Assembly (NCBI RefSeq): GCF_030296775.1
Contig: NZ_AP027742.1
Coordinates: 1,550,001 to 1,614,000 of the forward strand
Length of the DNA: 64,000 nt
Origin: Claveliimonas bilis
Lineage (GTDB): Bacteria; Bacillota; Clostridia; Lachnospirales; Lachnospiraceae
Reading direction: 5' to 3'
The notes beneath the pieces are model-generated. The model was not told the origin of the DNA. It saw only the letters and a program-made list of their open reading frames with translations, and ran no database searches. Below are positions 49,662 through 58,418 of this stretch, one piece after another. Positions within the stretch are counted from its first letter, which is position 1, and each line of letters opens with the position of its first letter. A program made the translations under genes and the position numbers.

Positions 49662-51197
49662 ATGAAAAGAAAGATATTATCCATTTGCTGCGTTTTATGT
49701 ATGGTATTATCTTTAGCTGCCTGTCAAGAGACTCCGGAAGAGGAGATTGTGCTTGATAAGTCTAAGGGACTGCCAAAGGATAGTATTCTTCCAAAGGAGT
49801 CGCAAATACCCAAGGACTTTGGAGCGCCAGATCAGTGGCAGGAATCGGTAGAAAAAGGAAACATAGCAGTATCCATCAAGGCGGACTGTCAGATCAATCT
49901 TCCGCAGATTTATAATGCACCGGTATATGAGTTGGAAGTGCAGCATATGACAGGGGAACTGCTGGAGCAGCTTTGTGAGTATTTTTCGGACGGAAATCCG
50001 CTGTATAAGGAGCCGGAGATGAGCAAAGCGCGCCTTGAGGAAGAAAAGGAAATTCTCCAGCAAGGCAAAGGAGAGTGGGGATTTGACGATCAGGAGATCA
50101 TAGATGCCAAAACAGGCCAGATTGATGAACTGTTGCAGGATGCGCCGCCAAAAGAGAGCAAAGAGTCTGTGGAGGTGAAACTTGATAAGCCACGCCAGAC
50201 AGAGTACGAACGGATACAGACAAAGAGCGGTTCTATAGCACCGAGATACAGTAAATTTTATTTTGATACAGATGAGAAGATCGGATTTCAGGCAAGGGTA
50301 GATTGCGGGAAGAAAACGGATCCATTGATTTATGCGATCGACTATGATGAGGACGTTGGAAGTACCACAAATTTTCTTTTTCAGCAGGGGAATTTTATAG
50401 ACGAAAAAGAATTGGCAAAAAAATTGAAAAACTGTGAGCTTTTGCAGATCGGTCAAAACTATCTGGAATATCTTCAGTGGATAGAAACAGAGATGAACGA
50501 TACAGACCGTTTTACAATTTCGGAGGAAGAAGCAGTTGCGATGTGCGGAAAAGTATTAGAAGATCTCGGACTTAATGATTACACGATGACGGGATGCTGC
50601 AGGACGGTTGGAAATGCAGAGGGTGAGAGTATGGCAGGCGTGAATCAGGATGAGGGAATCACAGATTACGGATTCTCCATTTATTACAATCGGAAGGCGG
50701 GAGAGCTTGCAGGATATGAACAGCCGTTTCAGCAGCCTTTCAATGATCTGCCGGAAGAAGTTTATGCACCTCCTTTTGCTACGGAGCAAATCCGTATTAT
50801 TGTGACCGGGGAAGGGATCATGCAGTTTGAATGGGATAATCTTTCCCAAAAGGCAGGGACGATAGCAGAGAATACTGAATTATTATCTTTTGATGAAATA
50901 AAAGAAAAATTATATGATCATCTGCTGTATGTTTCTCTGGCAAAGTATGGGGAGGAGGACTATGGAGATATCTATTATTATGAGATTAGAGATGTCCAGC
51001 TTCGCGGAGCAAATGTCCCGGCATTTGAGAATCCCGACGGAGCGTGGCTTGTGCCGGTTTGGGTCTTTACTGTGGGACACGAAGTGACTTTTGGAACTTT
51101 GGGAACCACTCCTTTTAGTGATATGATAGTTGTTTTAAATGCCATTGACGGAGGGTATATCCAGCCTAATATTGATTCTCGGATTCCGGTAGACTAA
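49662..51197 (+). CDS. Lipoprotein of unknown function, linked to ABC exporter
   Basis: A 511-residue protein with a lipoprotein signal peptide: KRKILSICCVLCMVLSLAAC, lipobox LAAC, so the mature protein begins with Cys about 20 and is anchored outside. No domain was recognised; the body is acidic with repeated aromatic pairs. ATG 49662 has GGAGG 8 nt upstream. Two permeases and an ATPase follow within 18 nt to 20 nt spacing, so it likely acts with that transporter. Confidence 0.75.
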   Translation: MKRKILSICCVLCMVLSLAACQETPEEEIVLDKSKGLPKDSILPKESQIPKDFGAPDQWQESVEKGNIAVSIKADCQINLPQIYNAPVYELEVQHMTGELLEQLCEYFSDGNPLYKEPEMSKARLEEEKEILQQGKGEWGFDDQEIIDAKTGQIDELLQDAPPKESKESVEVKLDKPRQTEYERIQTKSGSIAPRYSKFYFDTDEKIGFQARVDCGKKTDPLIYAIDYDEDVGSTTNFLFQQGNFIDEKELAKKLKNCELLQIGQNYLEYLQWIETEMNDTDRFTISEEEAVAMCGKVLEDLGLNDYTMTGCCRTVGNAEGESMAGVNQDEGITDYGFSIYYNRKAGELAGYEQPFQQPFNDLPEEVYAPPFATEQIRIIVTGEGIMQFEWDNLSQKAGTIAENTELLSFDEIKEKLYDHLLYVSLAKYGEEDYGDIYYYEIRDVQLRGANVPAFENPDGAWLVPVWVFTVGHEVTFGTLGTTPFSDMIVVLNAIDGGYIQPNIDSRIPVD

Positions 51198-51215
51198 TTT
51201 CTGAAAGGAAGAATC

Positions 51216-51965
51216 ATGAACAGAATGTATCAGGTAGACTGTAAGCGTGGATTGTGTTCCACAGGTTTTTATGTGGGGATTGTGCTGTGCTTTTTAGCCG
51301 GAGCGTTTGGTATGGGAGAAATGCTGGAATACATTTCTGAAACAGTGCTGCCGGAAGGGGAGATCCGTTTCCTTTCTGCAGCTTATCTGGCCCTTCATAC
51401 AGACGCTCTGACTTACGTACTGCCAATCGCATGTACTCTGGCAGCAAGCGGGATGTATATAGAAGATTTACAGAGTGGGACATTGTATTACAGTATTCTT
51501 AGAACAACAAAGAAACGATACTACACCAGTAAGATACTCAGTTGTATTACATTTGGAATCCTGACTGTTCTTGCGACAGTTCTGCTTCTTATGGTTGTGT
51601 TTATGCTTATGTTTCCCACGGATAAAATGGAAATACAGAACTTTCAAATGGAAAGTCTTGTATATTTGTGTAAACGAACTGTAATCTTGTGTATGAACAG
51701 CTCTTTATATGCTTTGCTTGGAGGAGCAATTGCAGGCACTTCCAATAATCGCTATATGGCATATGCGGCTCCTTTTATACTATACTATGTGATATCCACA
51801 CTGTTTCAGGCGTATCTTTCAGACTATCCGCTTTTAAATCCCAAAGAGTGGATGTTACTGCGGATTTCCCCGGTGTGCCGGGTTGTAGTGGTTTTGGCCG
51901 TTGCTAACGTGCTGGCGGCAGCGTGCTATCTGTTCGTCATGGAAAGAAGGTGGACCCATGAATGA
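51216..51965 (+). CDS. ABC transporter permease (ABC-2-like)
   Basis: A 249-residue membrane protein with about six hydrophobic segments (FYVGIVLCFLAGAFGMGEML; LTYVLPIACTLAASGMYIED; ITFGILTVLATVLLLMVVFM). The motif YIEDLQSGTLYYSILRTTKK is typical of small ABC-2 type subunits in multidrug or bacteriocin exporters. GAAAGGAAG precedes the start. It overlaps the second permease by 8 nt. Confidence 0.78.
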   Translation: MNRMYQVDCKRGLCSTGFYVGIVLCFLAGAFGMGEMLEYISETVLPEGEIRFLSAAYLALHTDALTYVLPIACTLAASGMYIEDLQSGTLYYSILRTTKKRYYTSKILSCITFGILTVLATVLLLMVVFMLMFPTDKMEIQNFQMESLVYLCKRTVILCMNSSLYALLGGAIAGTSNNRYMAYAAPFILYYVISTLFQAYLSDYPLLNPKEWMLLRISPVCRVVVVLAVANVLAAACYLFVMERRWTHE

Positions 51966-52842
51966 GTTTCGTCTTGTATGTTCCATAACTAAACTGAATT
52001 TCCTGGGATGGAAGAAAAATTCCCGAATCATGCTGGCTTTTGTATTGGCCTTTGTATTTTGCGTTATGATGTCAGCCAAAGCCATCATGTTTGCACGTAC
52101 ATATGAGACTACCATGCAGATTTTTGAACCCTTTGTGTGGGCGTTTAGTGGTGGGGAATCCATTTTGCTGGCATCTTTTCTTCTGATTTTTTTCTTTATG
52201 GATATGCCTTTTCTCAATGAAGCCACGCCCTATTATCTGATGAGGAGCGGACGAAAGGCCTGGATGGGCGCACAAATTCTGTATATTGTAACGGTAACAT
52301 TTCTTTACATGTTTTTTGTGCTGGTAATGTTTTGCATTTTGTGTGCACCTTTGTCTTTTGTGGGAAATATGTGGAGTGAGACAGGAGCGCTTCTTGGTTA
52401 TTCTGGCGTGGGAGAGGATATAGCGTTGCCGGCATCCGTGAAAACGATGGAAATGTCAAAGCCTTATCAGTGCATGGCAGAGATCTTTCTTCTGATGACT
52501 CTATATACGCTGCTGACAGCGACGATTATGATGATATTTAATCTTTTGAAAAATCAGTTCGGAGGGGTCTTAAGTGTATTTATCCTGAATCTTTATGGGC
52601 TTTTGTTAAATCCAGAAATCATCGGGAGAATCCTGGACATACCACAGATACTGCAGTATAAAAGCAATGTGATCACTGGATGGATTTCACCCTTAAATCA
52701 CGCTACCTACTATATGCATAATTTCGGATATGATTTGTTACCAAGGTTATGGCATAGTTATCTGATCCTTGGCCTATGGATTCTGTTAAACATTTTTATC
52801 ATCAGAAAGCTGGCTAGACGATATCAGTTCGTATTTTCATAG
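51958..52842 (+). CDS. ABC transporter permease, second subunit
   Basis: A 294-residue membrane protein with about six hydrophobic segments (SRIMLAFVLAFVFCVMMSAK; ESILLASFLLIFFFMDMPFL; ILYIVTVTFLYMFFVLVMFC). It has FLNEATPYYLMRSGRKAWMG, a coupling-helix-like motif. The ATG at 51958 overlaps the end of the first permease. Probably forms a heterodimer with it. Confidence 0.75.
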   Translation: MNEFRLVCSITKLNFLGWKKNSRIMLAFVLAFVFCVMMSAKAIMFARTYETTMQIFEPFVWAFSGGESILLASFLLIFFFMDMPFLNEATPYYLMRSGRKAWMGAQILYIVTVTFLYMFFVLVMFCILCAPLSFVGNMWSETGALLGYSGVGEDIALPASVKTMEMSKPYQCMAEIFLLMTLYTLLTATIMMIFNLLKNQFGGVLSVFILNLYGLLLNPEIIGRILDIPQILQYKSNVITGWISPLNHATYYMHNFGYDLLPRLWHSYLILGLWILLNIFIIRKLARRYQFVFS

Positions 52843-52861
52843 AGAAACGGAGGGGCGGAGG

Positions 52862-53506
52862 ATGAATGAAATAATGGTAAAGATAGAAAATTTAAGAAAA
52901 ACCTTCCGGGAAGAAGAGGTTCTTAAGGGAATCAACTGCGAGTTTCAACGAGGGAAAACTTATGCGGTAATTGGAAATAATGGTTCAGGGAAAAGTGTGC
53001 TTTTTAAATGTATCTGCGGTTTTCTTACCCCAACAGAAGGGAAGATTACAGTAGATGGGAAACAGATTGGAAAAGATGTGGATTTCCCGGAATCTATCGG
53101 GCTGATCATTGAGCATCCAGGATTTATTCCACAAATCTCAGGGTTTAAAAATCTCCGGCTGCTGGCAGGAATCCGCAGGTGCGTTACAGACGAGCAGATT
53201 AAGGAGGTAATCCGCAAAGTAGGACTGGATCCTTCCTCAAAAAAAGCAGTAGCCAAATATTCTATGGGAATGAAGCAAAGACTGGGAATCGCTCAAGCGA
53301 TCATGGAGGATCCGGATCTTCTTATTTTGGATGAACCTTTTAATGGATTAGATAAGAAAGGGGTGGAAGAAATACGTTCCTTGCTGATGGAGCGGAAAGA
53401 GAAAGGCAAGACGATTCTTCTTACCAGCCATAATAGTGAAGATATCACACTTCTTGCAGATCATGTCTGGGAGATGGACGCAGGCAGGATGACAAAAGTC
53501 AGATAG
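52862..53506 (+). CDS. ABC transporter ATP-binding protein
   Basis: A 214-residue ATPase: Walker A VIGNNGSGKSVLFKCICGFL, Q-loop around EHPGFIPQIS, signature YSMGMKQRLGIAQAIM, Walker B DLLILDEPFNGLD, H-loop LLTSHNSED. The family is that of short exporters of the antimicrobial-peptide/bacitracin type. GGAGGGGCGGAGG precedes the ATG. It completes the lipoprotein-permease-permease-ATPase operon. Confidence 0.93.
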   Translation: MNEIMVKIENLRKTFREEEVLKGINCEFQRGKTYAVIGNNGSGKSVLFKCICGFLTPTEGKITVDGKQIGKDVDFPESIGLIIEHPGFIPQISGFKNLRLLAGIRRCVTDEQIKEVIRKVGLDPSSKKAVAKYSMGMKQRLGIAQAIMEDPDLLILDEPFNGLDKKGVEEIRSLLMERKEKGKTILLTSHNSEDITLLADHVWEMDAGRMTKVR

Positions 53507-53566
53507 CGTTGCCGTTTATACGGATTGTGAATTTGAGAAAAAAGACAATACCCCTTTAAAAATCTA

Positions 53567-53595
53567 TTGACAAACGATCGACACACAGCTATACT
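53567..53595 (+). promoter_or_regulatory. Promoter of tRNA-Thr
   Basis: Perfect TTGACA (53567-53572), 17-nt spacer, TATACT (53590-53595), 37 nt before the tRNA. Confidence 0.85.
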
Positions 53596-53632
53596 TGAAT
53601 GCGTACTGGTTTGAAAATGACATTTACAGTTT

Positions 53633-53705
53633 GCTGGAATAGCTCAGTCGGTAGAGCACTTCACTCGTAATGAAGGGGTCGTCGGTTCAAGTCCGATTTC
53701 CAGCT
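53633..53705 (+). tRNA. tRNA-Thr (anticodon CGT)
   Basis: Cloverleaf of 73 nt. Acceptor stem GCTGGAA with TTCCAGC, D arm TAGCTCAGTCGGTAGAGCA, anticodon stem CTTCA/TGAAG with loop CTCGTAA giving anticodon CGT, T arm around GTTCAAGTC, discriminator T. It reads ACG. CCA is not encoded. It stands alone, with its own promoter and terminator. Confidence 0.97.
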
Positions 53706-53724
53706 CTCCTAAAATTCCTTGAAA

Positions 53725-53762
53725 AAGATGGGTTTGCGATACATACCCATCTTTTCTATTTT
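53725..53762 (+). terminator. Terminator after tRNA-Thr
   Basis: AAGATGGGT pairs with ACCCATCTT across an 11-nt loop, followed by TTCTATTTTG. Confidence 0.85.
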
Positions 53763-53853
53763 GCTGAAATGGGAATAGTTACCCTAACCAGAAATTTCTT
53801 GGATCTTTAGTTTCCTTTTTTTGAAAGAAAACTGCAAAAGAAAAAATTTATTA

Positions 53854-54252
53854 CTATTTTAAGCAGCTAAAAAATTTAAATATGTTCTTTTCATCATATT
53901 CCTCTGAAAAATCAATATAAGAGAAGGAAACAACGATGATTAATTTGAACGAGGTAATACAGTATCTTAAATGGAAGTTATTCCATGTGCGTAAATCTGC
54001 TGTCCGTAAATAGAACTGCTCCACAGAAAGACGGAATAATTCAAGAAACGCTTTATGCGAAATGCCCTGCCTTGCCTTTGAAACAGCCTGTTTTGATACA
54101 AATGGAGGAACCACAGATGGAAACGTATCTAAAAATCGGGAATAGTTTATGGGAATGGATTTATGAACCGACTGGAGCACAAAGCAAATCAGGTTGGAGA
54201 AAGGAAGCTTCCCTGAATGTGTAAAAGCATTACCGATGCGTTTTGTATTCAT
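53854..54252 (-). pseudogene. IS4-family transposase, N-terminal remnant
   Basis: The N-terminus MNTKRIGNAFTHSGKLPFSN and DTFPSVVPPFVSKQAVSKAR, SHKAFLELFRLSVEQFYL are typical of IS4-type transposases from Clostridia. Only about 130 codons are present; no DDE residues follow, and the end of the frame reads into unrelated AT-rich sequence. The start is placed at 54252; an upstream ATG at 54282 lies in a hairpin. Confidence 0.72.
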
Positions 54253-54259
54253 AAAAACA

Positions 54260-54289
54260 CCTCGCATTGAAAATGTAATCAATGCGAGG
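54260..54289 (+). terminator. Hairpin upstream of IS4 remnant
   Basis: Perfect 10-bp stem CCTCGCATTG/CAATGCGAGG with a 10-nt loop, followed on the plus strand by CAACATTTTTT. It could be an IS end hairpin that blocks outside transcription, or a terminator. Confidence 0.55.
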
Positions 54290-54412
54290 CAACATTTTTT
54301 GAACGTTTTGTCAAGTGTGTTTAGGCATTTTTTATTTTTGATATATTTTAAGTTGACGACATTGTGATATTGTCAAGATTAGTTGACACATTTATTTCAA
54401 GGATATTACTGA

Positions 54413-55321
54413 CTATGCTACCAGTTCCAAATCCTCATAATACTGTCTGCGTTTTATCATGGGAGGAAGCCCGCCATTGGCAGAGCAGATCCTCCGGTTA
54501 TTCCAGTAGCTGAGGAAGTATCTCCAAATGAGCGCCTTTAATTCCTCTACCATCATCTGCCTTGTGTCATAGCGGTCATAAAGGAGCTCTGTCTTCATTC
54601 TGGCCCACATACTCTCACAGCGTGCATTATCATGGCAGCGTCCTCCTGCACTGTTCATGCTTTGGTGGATGTGGTGCTCCCGGATGGTCTGGCGGTAAGA
54701 CTCACTGGTATACTGTGTCCCACGGTCACTGTGGATGATCGCTCCTTCCAATGCGGGATATGCAGTCAGGGCATTTTCCAGTGTTTGGATACACAGATCT
54801 GCTTTCATGTTTGTCCCCATTGACAGACCGAGGACGCTAAGATCAAAGCAGTCGAAAATCGCAGATACATACAGTTTCCCATTGCGCGCCGGGATCTCCG
54901 TGATATCTGTAATACATTTTTCTAATGGGGCATCTGAATGGAAATCCCGCTTCAACAGATCATCCGATTTCATGGCTTCCCGGTCTGCCTTTGTAAGTCC
55001 ATTCGGCTTTCTCTTTGGCCGATGGCTCAGGCCGATCTGATCCATAACCCGGTATACGGTCCGTTCACTGGGTATATGTACGCCCTCCGGCTGCTTCAGC
55101 AACAGCGCCTGATACATCCGGATCCGTCCATAAGTATCGTTACATTCATCCTCACTGATGATTTCTTTCATGGCATCCGCCAGATCCTGGTACTTCCATG
55201 GACGGTCTTTGTTTGCGAGATATTTATAGAAGCCCTGCCGGCTGATACCAAGCATCCGGCAATAAAATGAAATTTTTCCGGTAATCCTGCCGTCCTCTGT
55301 TTTCAAAGCGAGAAAGATCAT
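54413..55321 (-). CDS. IS3-family transposase OrfB
   Basis: A 302-residue DDE transposase: HTH_21-like CRMLGISRQGFYKYLANKDR, catalytic Asp in CITDITEIPARNGKLY, Asp in IIHSDRGTQYTSESY, and Glu in DNARCESMWARMKTELLYDR. It overlaps orfA by 4 nt in another frame, so an OrfAB fusion through frameshifting is possible. Intact; different subgroup from the IS3 element at 17 kb. Confidence 0.93.
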   Translation of the reverse strand: MIFLALKTEDGRITGKISFYCRMLGISRQGFYKYLANKDRPWKYQDLADAMKEIISEDECNDTYGRIRMYQALLLKQPEGVHIPSERTVYRVMDQIGLSHRPKRKPNGLTKADREAMKSDDLLKRDFHSDAPLEKCITDITEIPARNGKLYVSAIFDCFDLSVLGLSMGTNMKADLCIQTLENALTAYPALEGAIIHSDRGTQYTSESYRQTIREHHIHQSMNSAGGRCHDNARCESMWARMKTELLYDRYDTRQMMVEELKALIWRYFLSYWNNRRICSANGGLPPMIKRRQYYEDLELVA

Positions 55322-55650
55322 TCTCTGGTTTTTGCTGACTTCCGACGGCTGGCGGCGAAAAAAGCGCTGGCTTCCTCCAGAAATTCATTTTCTTCCTTCA
55401 GGCGGCGGATTTCTTTATCCTGCTCCTTCACCCGCTTACGCAGCATGGTAATTTCTTCTGACAGGCTCATTGCACTGGCAGGGGTATGGGAACCTTCCCC
55501 AACATCCAGCTTACCAGCTCTTACAGCTTTCAGCCATGTATGGATGGTTCCTTCAGGGATTCCTAATTCTTTAGCAGCCTTAGCGCCGCCGATTTCTTTG
55601 GCAAGTTTCACTGCCTGTACTTTGTATTCATGGTCATATTTACGTGCCAC
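55318..55650 (-). CDS. IS3-family protein OrfA
   Basis: A 110-residue protein with an N-terminal HTH (YDHEYKVQAVKLAKEIGGAK, then AAKELGIPEGTIHTWLK) and a C-terminal leucine zipper (EEITMLRKRVKEQDKEIRRL). It binds the IS ends. AGGAGG precedes the start. Confidence 0.92.
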   Translation of the reverse strand: MARKYDHEYKVQAVKLAKEIGGAKAAKELGIPEGTIHTWLKAVRAGKLDVGEGSHTPASAMSLSEEITMLRKRVKEQDKEIRRLKEENEFLEEASAFFAASRRKSAKTRE

Positions 55651-55768
55651 TTTGAATACCTCCTTATTCTCTTGGTTTTATTATGAAATCCTTGAGAATA
55701 AGCTGTCAACTTTTTTTATACCACACCATTGCCCGTTTTACGGGTGGGAGCGACTATAAAATGGTAAT

Positions 55769-56230
55769 TTAAGATTTATCTAAAATTAAAGAAAAAAGAT
55801 ACAAAAGAGACGAAACCAAAAAGCCAGTTGTAATATGGTATAATTCTAAAGATTCAAATGGATATATTGGTATGACATAATATAAAAAGAAAGAAATACT
55901 AATCCATTTAAGTGCTCTTTTATTTTGAAATATAAAAGGACTATCTTTTTCCATTATATTTTTAAACAATCTTTTTGAACATTTAGAAAATATTAAGAAA
56001 AAAAATAGTTTGACTAAGTAAAGGATAAGAGAAAGAATGAAAAAAGGATAAGAGAGATTAGGCATTACTTGTCTTAAGGCAATCATTCCCTTTTCAAATT
56101 GAGATGGAGATATAACAGGTAAAAGAGAAGATAGAATAATTAGAATAAAAAGGGCCAGACATTGAATCGCTATTATTATATATACCACATAGAATACTTT
56201 GTAAAAAAAACTTGTATACTTTTTTACCAT
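55769..56230 (-). CDS. Small membrane protein, possibly DUF2975-like
   Basis: A 153-residue protein with four hydrophobic segments (VVYIIIAIQCLALFILIILS; LSYPFFILSLILYLVKLFFF; ALKWISISFFLYYVIPIYPF; TTGFLVSSLLYLFSLIL). The loop CSKRLFKNIMEKDSPFIFQN resembles DUF2975 proteins, which are usually next to a small HTH regulator; none is seen here. GGGAG precedes the start. AT-rich, unlike the core genes around it. Confidence 0.5.
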   Translation of the reverse strand: MVKKYTSFFYKVFYVVYIIIAIQCLALFILIILSSLLPVISPSQFEKGMIALRQVMPNLSYPFFILSLILYLVKLFFFLIFSKCSKRLFKNIMEKDSPFIFQNKRALKWISISFFLYYVIPIYPFESLELYHITTGFLVSSLLYLFSLILDKS

Positions 56231-56333
56231 TATATTGTGACTCCCAACACTTTTTCGTTAAATTATAATAGCCCGTTAATAAACTATATGCTCAACAGAA
56301 TGTGAGCTTAACAGGGCTACGCCCCATAGTAGT

Positions 56334-56363
56334 ACAAAGGATTGTCAGAAGACAATCCTTTGT
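56334..56363. terminator. Strong hairpin downstream of the secreted-protein gene
   Basis: Perfect 13-bp stem ACAAAGGATTGTC/GACAATCCTTTGT with loop AGAA, just after the stop at 56369 in minus-strand terms. The T-run is poor, so it may stabilise the mRNA end rather than terminate by itself. Confidence 0.6.
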
Positions 56364-56368
56364 ATAAT

Positions 56369-57127
56369 TTAAGAAATTATTACACCGCGTCCGTCAAATT
56401 CATCGTAGTAAGAATCAAGATAATATTTATGAGCACTATCTAAGAAGTACATTGCAGATACTGCCTCTCTAACAATTACAAACTGGTTCGTATCACTTAA
56501 CATATAGCTGTATGTTTCATGAGTATAAACGTATTCTGAATTTCTATTGAAAAGAGCTTCAGCAATAACCAAGAGCTTAGATGGTAACTTTTCGGCTAAA
56601 ACTACACCTAAAGCCATAAAGAGGAGCTGGGCAATTGTAGCGATAGGAGAACCCTTAATATATAATTTTGAATCGAAAGTCTGAGTAACCCATTCTCCTG
56701 TTGTGCCATCAGAATAAGGAATTATCCTAGCTGGTTGGGGAGATATAGTTTCTACGTTAGTTTGTCCGTCTGGAGTAGTTGTCTCTATGATAACATTTCC
56801 ACCATCAATATAGGATTGTACCGTTTTGACTAAAGAACAATCACCTTGTTCATTTACGGTGTAAGTGTAGCTTGTCACATTTTGAAAAGAAGCATCTGTT
56901 TCTTCCACTACTTTATAATGCGTTCCATTTTCATCGTATGTGTATACATAGCTTCCTTCATTAAAACTTCCTTCTTCAATGGTAAGATTTTCTCTAGTTT
57001 GATTAACATCAGCGTTTTCTACGATTGGCGTCTCTTCAGCAGCCATAACAGTTGCAGGTCCGGCATAGCTAATGATACTAGATGTACACAATAATATAGC
57101 TATTGCTTTTATAATATTTTTCTTCAT
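56369..57127 (-). CDS. Secreted protein of unknown function
   Basis: A 252-residue protein with a clear signal peptide (IIKAIAILLCTSSIISYAGP, cleavage likely after MAA near residue 30). The first half has repeated Tyr/Thr-rich beta-like segments (SYVYTYDENGTHYKVVEETD; SYTYTVNEQGDCSLVKTV), the second half includes a short hydrophobic helix (ATIAQLLFMALGVVLAEKL). No domain recognised. The AAAGGA site lies right against the ATG. A 12-bp perfect palindrome (TAGTCCGGACTA) lies upstream and could be an operator. Confidence 0.6.
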   Translation of the reverse strand: MKKNIIKAIAILLCTSSIISYAGPATVMAAEETPIVENADVNQTRENLTIEEGSFNEGSYVYTYDENGTHYKVVEETDASFQNVTSYTYTVNEQGDCSLVKTVQSYIDGGNVIIETTTPDGQTNVETISPQPARIIPYSDGTTGEWVTQTFDSKLYIKGSPIATIAQLLFMALGVVLAEKLPSKLLVIAEALFNRNSEYVYTHETYSYMLSDTNQFVIVREAVSAMYFLDSAHKYYLDSYYDEFDGRGVIIS

Positions 57128-57153
57128 TCCTTTAATTCTTCTCTAATTTAATT

Positions 57154-57165
57154 TAGTCCGGACTA
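57154..57165. promoter_or_regulatory. Palindrome upstream of secreted-protein gene
   Basis: TAGTCCGGACTA, 27 nt before the start codon. Half of it (TAGTCCGG) recurs at 57390-57397 directly upstream of the -10 of the minus-strand promoter, suggesting one regulator may control both sites. Confidence 0.4.
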
Positions 57166-57242
57166 GAAGATGTTTAGATATTACTACATTTTTGTAATTA
57201 CCCAATGAAGATTAAGTTAAAAAGAAGTAAAATTTTTGCGCT

Positions 57243-57359
57243 TTATACCTCACAAATGGCGGGGCTCCATTCTCCTAAAGCTTGCAAAAGGAAATCTTCT
57301 TGTAACTCACCTCCAACAAATAACTCTGGTGTTTTCCTTGCTTTTTTATGGGTTGCCAT
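57243..57359 (-). CDS. Possible small peptide gene (38 aa)
   Basis: Reading frame of 38 codons beginning MATHKKARKTPELFVGGEL and ending with LGEWSPAICEV. It stands 25 nt behind a good promoter on the same strand and in front of the secreted-protein gene. The basic start, GGEL and the C-terminal Cys region are peptide-like, but the ribosome-binding site is poor (GGAAG touching the ATG) and coding status is uncertain. Confidence 0.3.
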   Translation of the reverse strand: MATHKKARKTPELFVGGELQEDFLLQALGEWSPAICEV

Positions 57360-57383
57360 CTTCCATATTTATAGGAATGGACA

Positions 57384-57411
57384 AGTATATAGTCCGGCGG
57401 TGATATGTCAA
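57384..57411 (-). promoter_or_regulatory. Minus-strand promoter ahead of small ORF and secreted-protein gene
   Basis: Perfect TTGACA (57406-57411), 16-nt spacer, TATACT (57384-57389) on the minus strand. The best candidate for transcription of the 57.4 to 56.4 kb genes. Confidence 0.7.
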
Positions 57412-57530
57412 GAGGAAAATGAATAAAAATCAATAGATTTAATAAAAAAATAAGGAAGAAGTATGGCGGAAAGAACAGGATTGGTAGTATGATAGATAGC
57501 GTAAAGCAGAAAGGAAAAGGAGACAGGGCA

Positions 57531-58415
57531 ATGAAAAAAATAGCATTTATCGGATTAGGGATCATGGGAAAATCCATGGCCAGAAACGTGATGAAAAAAG
57601 GATATGAACTTAATATTTATGCAAGGACCAGAAGCAAGGTGTCTGATCTGGAGCAGGAGGGAGCTGTATTTTACGAGACGATTCCGGCGTGTGTGAAAGA
57701 TGCAGATGCGGTGATTACGATCGTAGGTTATCCGAAAGATGTGGAGGAAGTTTATTTTGGAGAAAATGGTATTTTGCAGAATGCGAAACAGGGAACCTAT
57801 GTCATTGATATGACAACTTCCAGTCCGAAGATCGCAGAAAAGATTGACAGAGAGGCCAAAGAGAGAGGTCTTCATGCGCTGGATGCACCGGTGACAGGAG
57901 GAGACACAGGGGCAAAAGCAGGAACGCTTTCCATACTGGTGGGAGGAGCGAAGGAAGATTACGAGTCCTGTCTGCCGCTGTTTGAAGCAATGGGAAATAA
58001 TATCAATTATGAAGGAGCGGCAGGAGCAGGACAAAATACAAAACTTGCGAACCAGATCATGATAGCAGGAACCATATCCGGACTCTGCGAAGCTTTAAGC
58101 TATGCAAAGGCCAAGGGCCTTGATCTTCAGACTCTCCTTGATTCGGTGGCAACGGGAGCAGCGGGAAGCCGTCAGCTTGATACCCTTGCCCCCAGGATAT
58201 TAAAAGGGGATTTTGCTCCGGGATTTTTTATCAAGCATTTTATCAAGGATATGAAGCTGGCCGCCAGCGAGGCGAAGAGCGAGGAGCTGGAGCTGAACGT
58301 ACTGGAAAGGGTGCTGGACAATTATGAAACGCTTGCAGAGGCAGGCTGTGAAGAGGACGGCACACAGGCCCTGATTAAATTTTATGAGAAATGTGAAACA
58401 GGAAAGGAAAATTAA
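57531..58415 (+). CDS. NAD(P)-dependent beta-hydroxyacid dehydrogenase (3-hydroxyisobutyrate dehydrogenase-like / GarR type)
   Basis: A 294-residue enzyme: Rossmann start KKIAFIGLGIMGKSMARNVM, substrate-site DAPVTGGDTGAKAGTLSILV, catalytic Lys region AGAGQNTKLANQIMIAGTIS, and C-terminal FAPGFFIKHFIKDMKLAASE. Family members reduce tartronate or methylmalonate semialdehydes. ATG 57531 follows AAGGAGA by 8 nt; the ATG at 57489 has none. The next gene starts 3 nt later. Confidence 0.9.
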   Translation: MKKIAFIGLGIMGKSMARNVMKKGYELNIYARTRSKVSDLEQEGAVFYETIPACVKDADAVITIVGYPKDVEEVYFGENGILQNAKQGTYVIDMTTSSPKIAEKIDREAKERGLHALDAPVTGGDTGAKAGTLSILVGGAKEDYESCLPLFEAMGNNINYEGAAGAGQNTKLANQIMIAGTISGLCEALSYAKAKGLDLQTLLDSVATGAAGSRQLDTLAPRILKGDFAPGFFIKHFIKDMKLAASEAKSEELELNVLERVLDNYETLAEAGCEEDGTQALIKFYEKCETGKEN

Positions 58416-58418
58416 AAG

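Larger units (their letters stand above)
54379..55713 (-). mobile_element. IS3-family element, apparently complete
   Basis: OrfA and OrfB on the minus strand between imperfect inverted ends: TAGTTGACACATTTATTTCA at 54379-54398 and, on the minus strand, AAGTTGACAGCTTATTCTCA at the right end near 55711, both followed by AGGAT. No target duplication could be read with confidence. Confidence 0.8.

Noticed and set aside
53633-53705. tRNA-Thr as an integration (att) site
   Set aside because: No second copy of its 3' end was found downstream and no integrase lies beside it; IS elements nearby do not use tRNA sites.
57205-57426. A 73-residue ORF on the plus strand
   Set aside because: No ribosome-binding site, no family resemblance, and it overlaps better-supported minus-strand promoter and small ORF.
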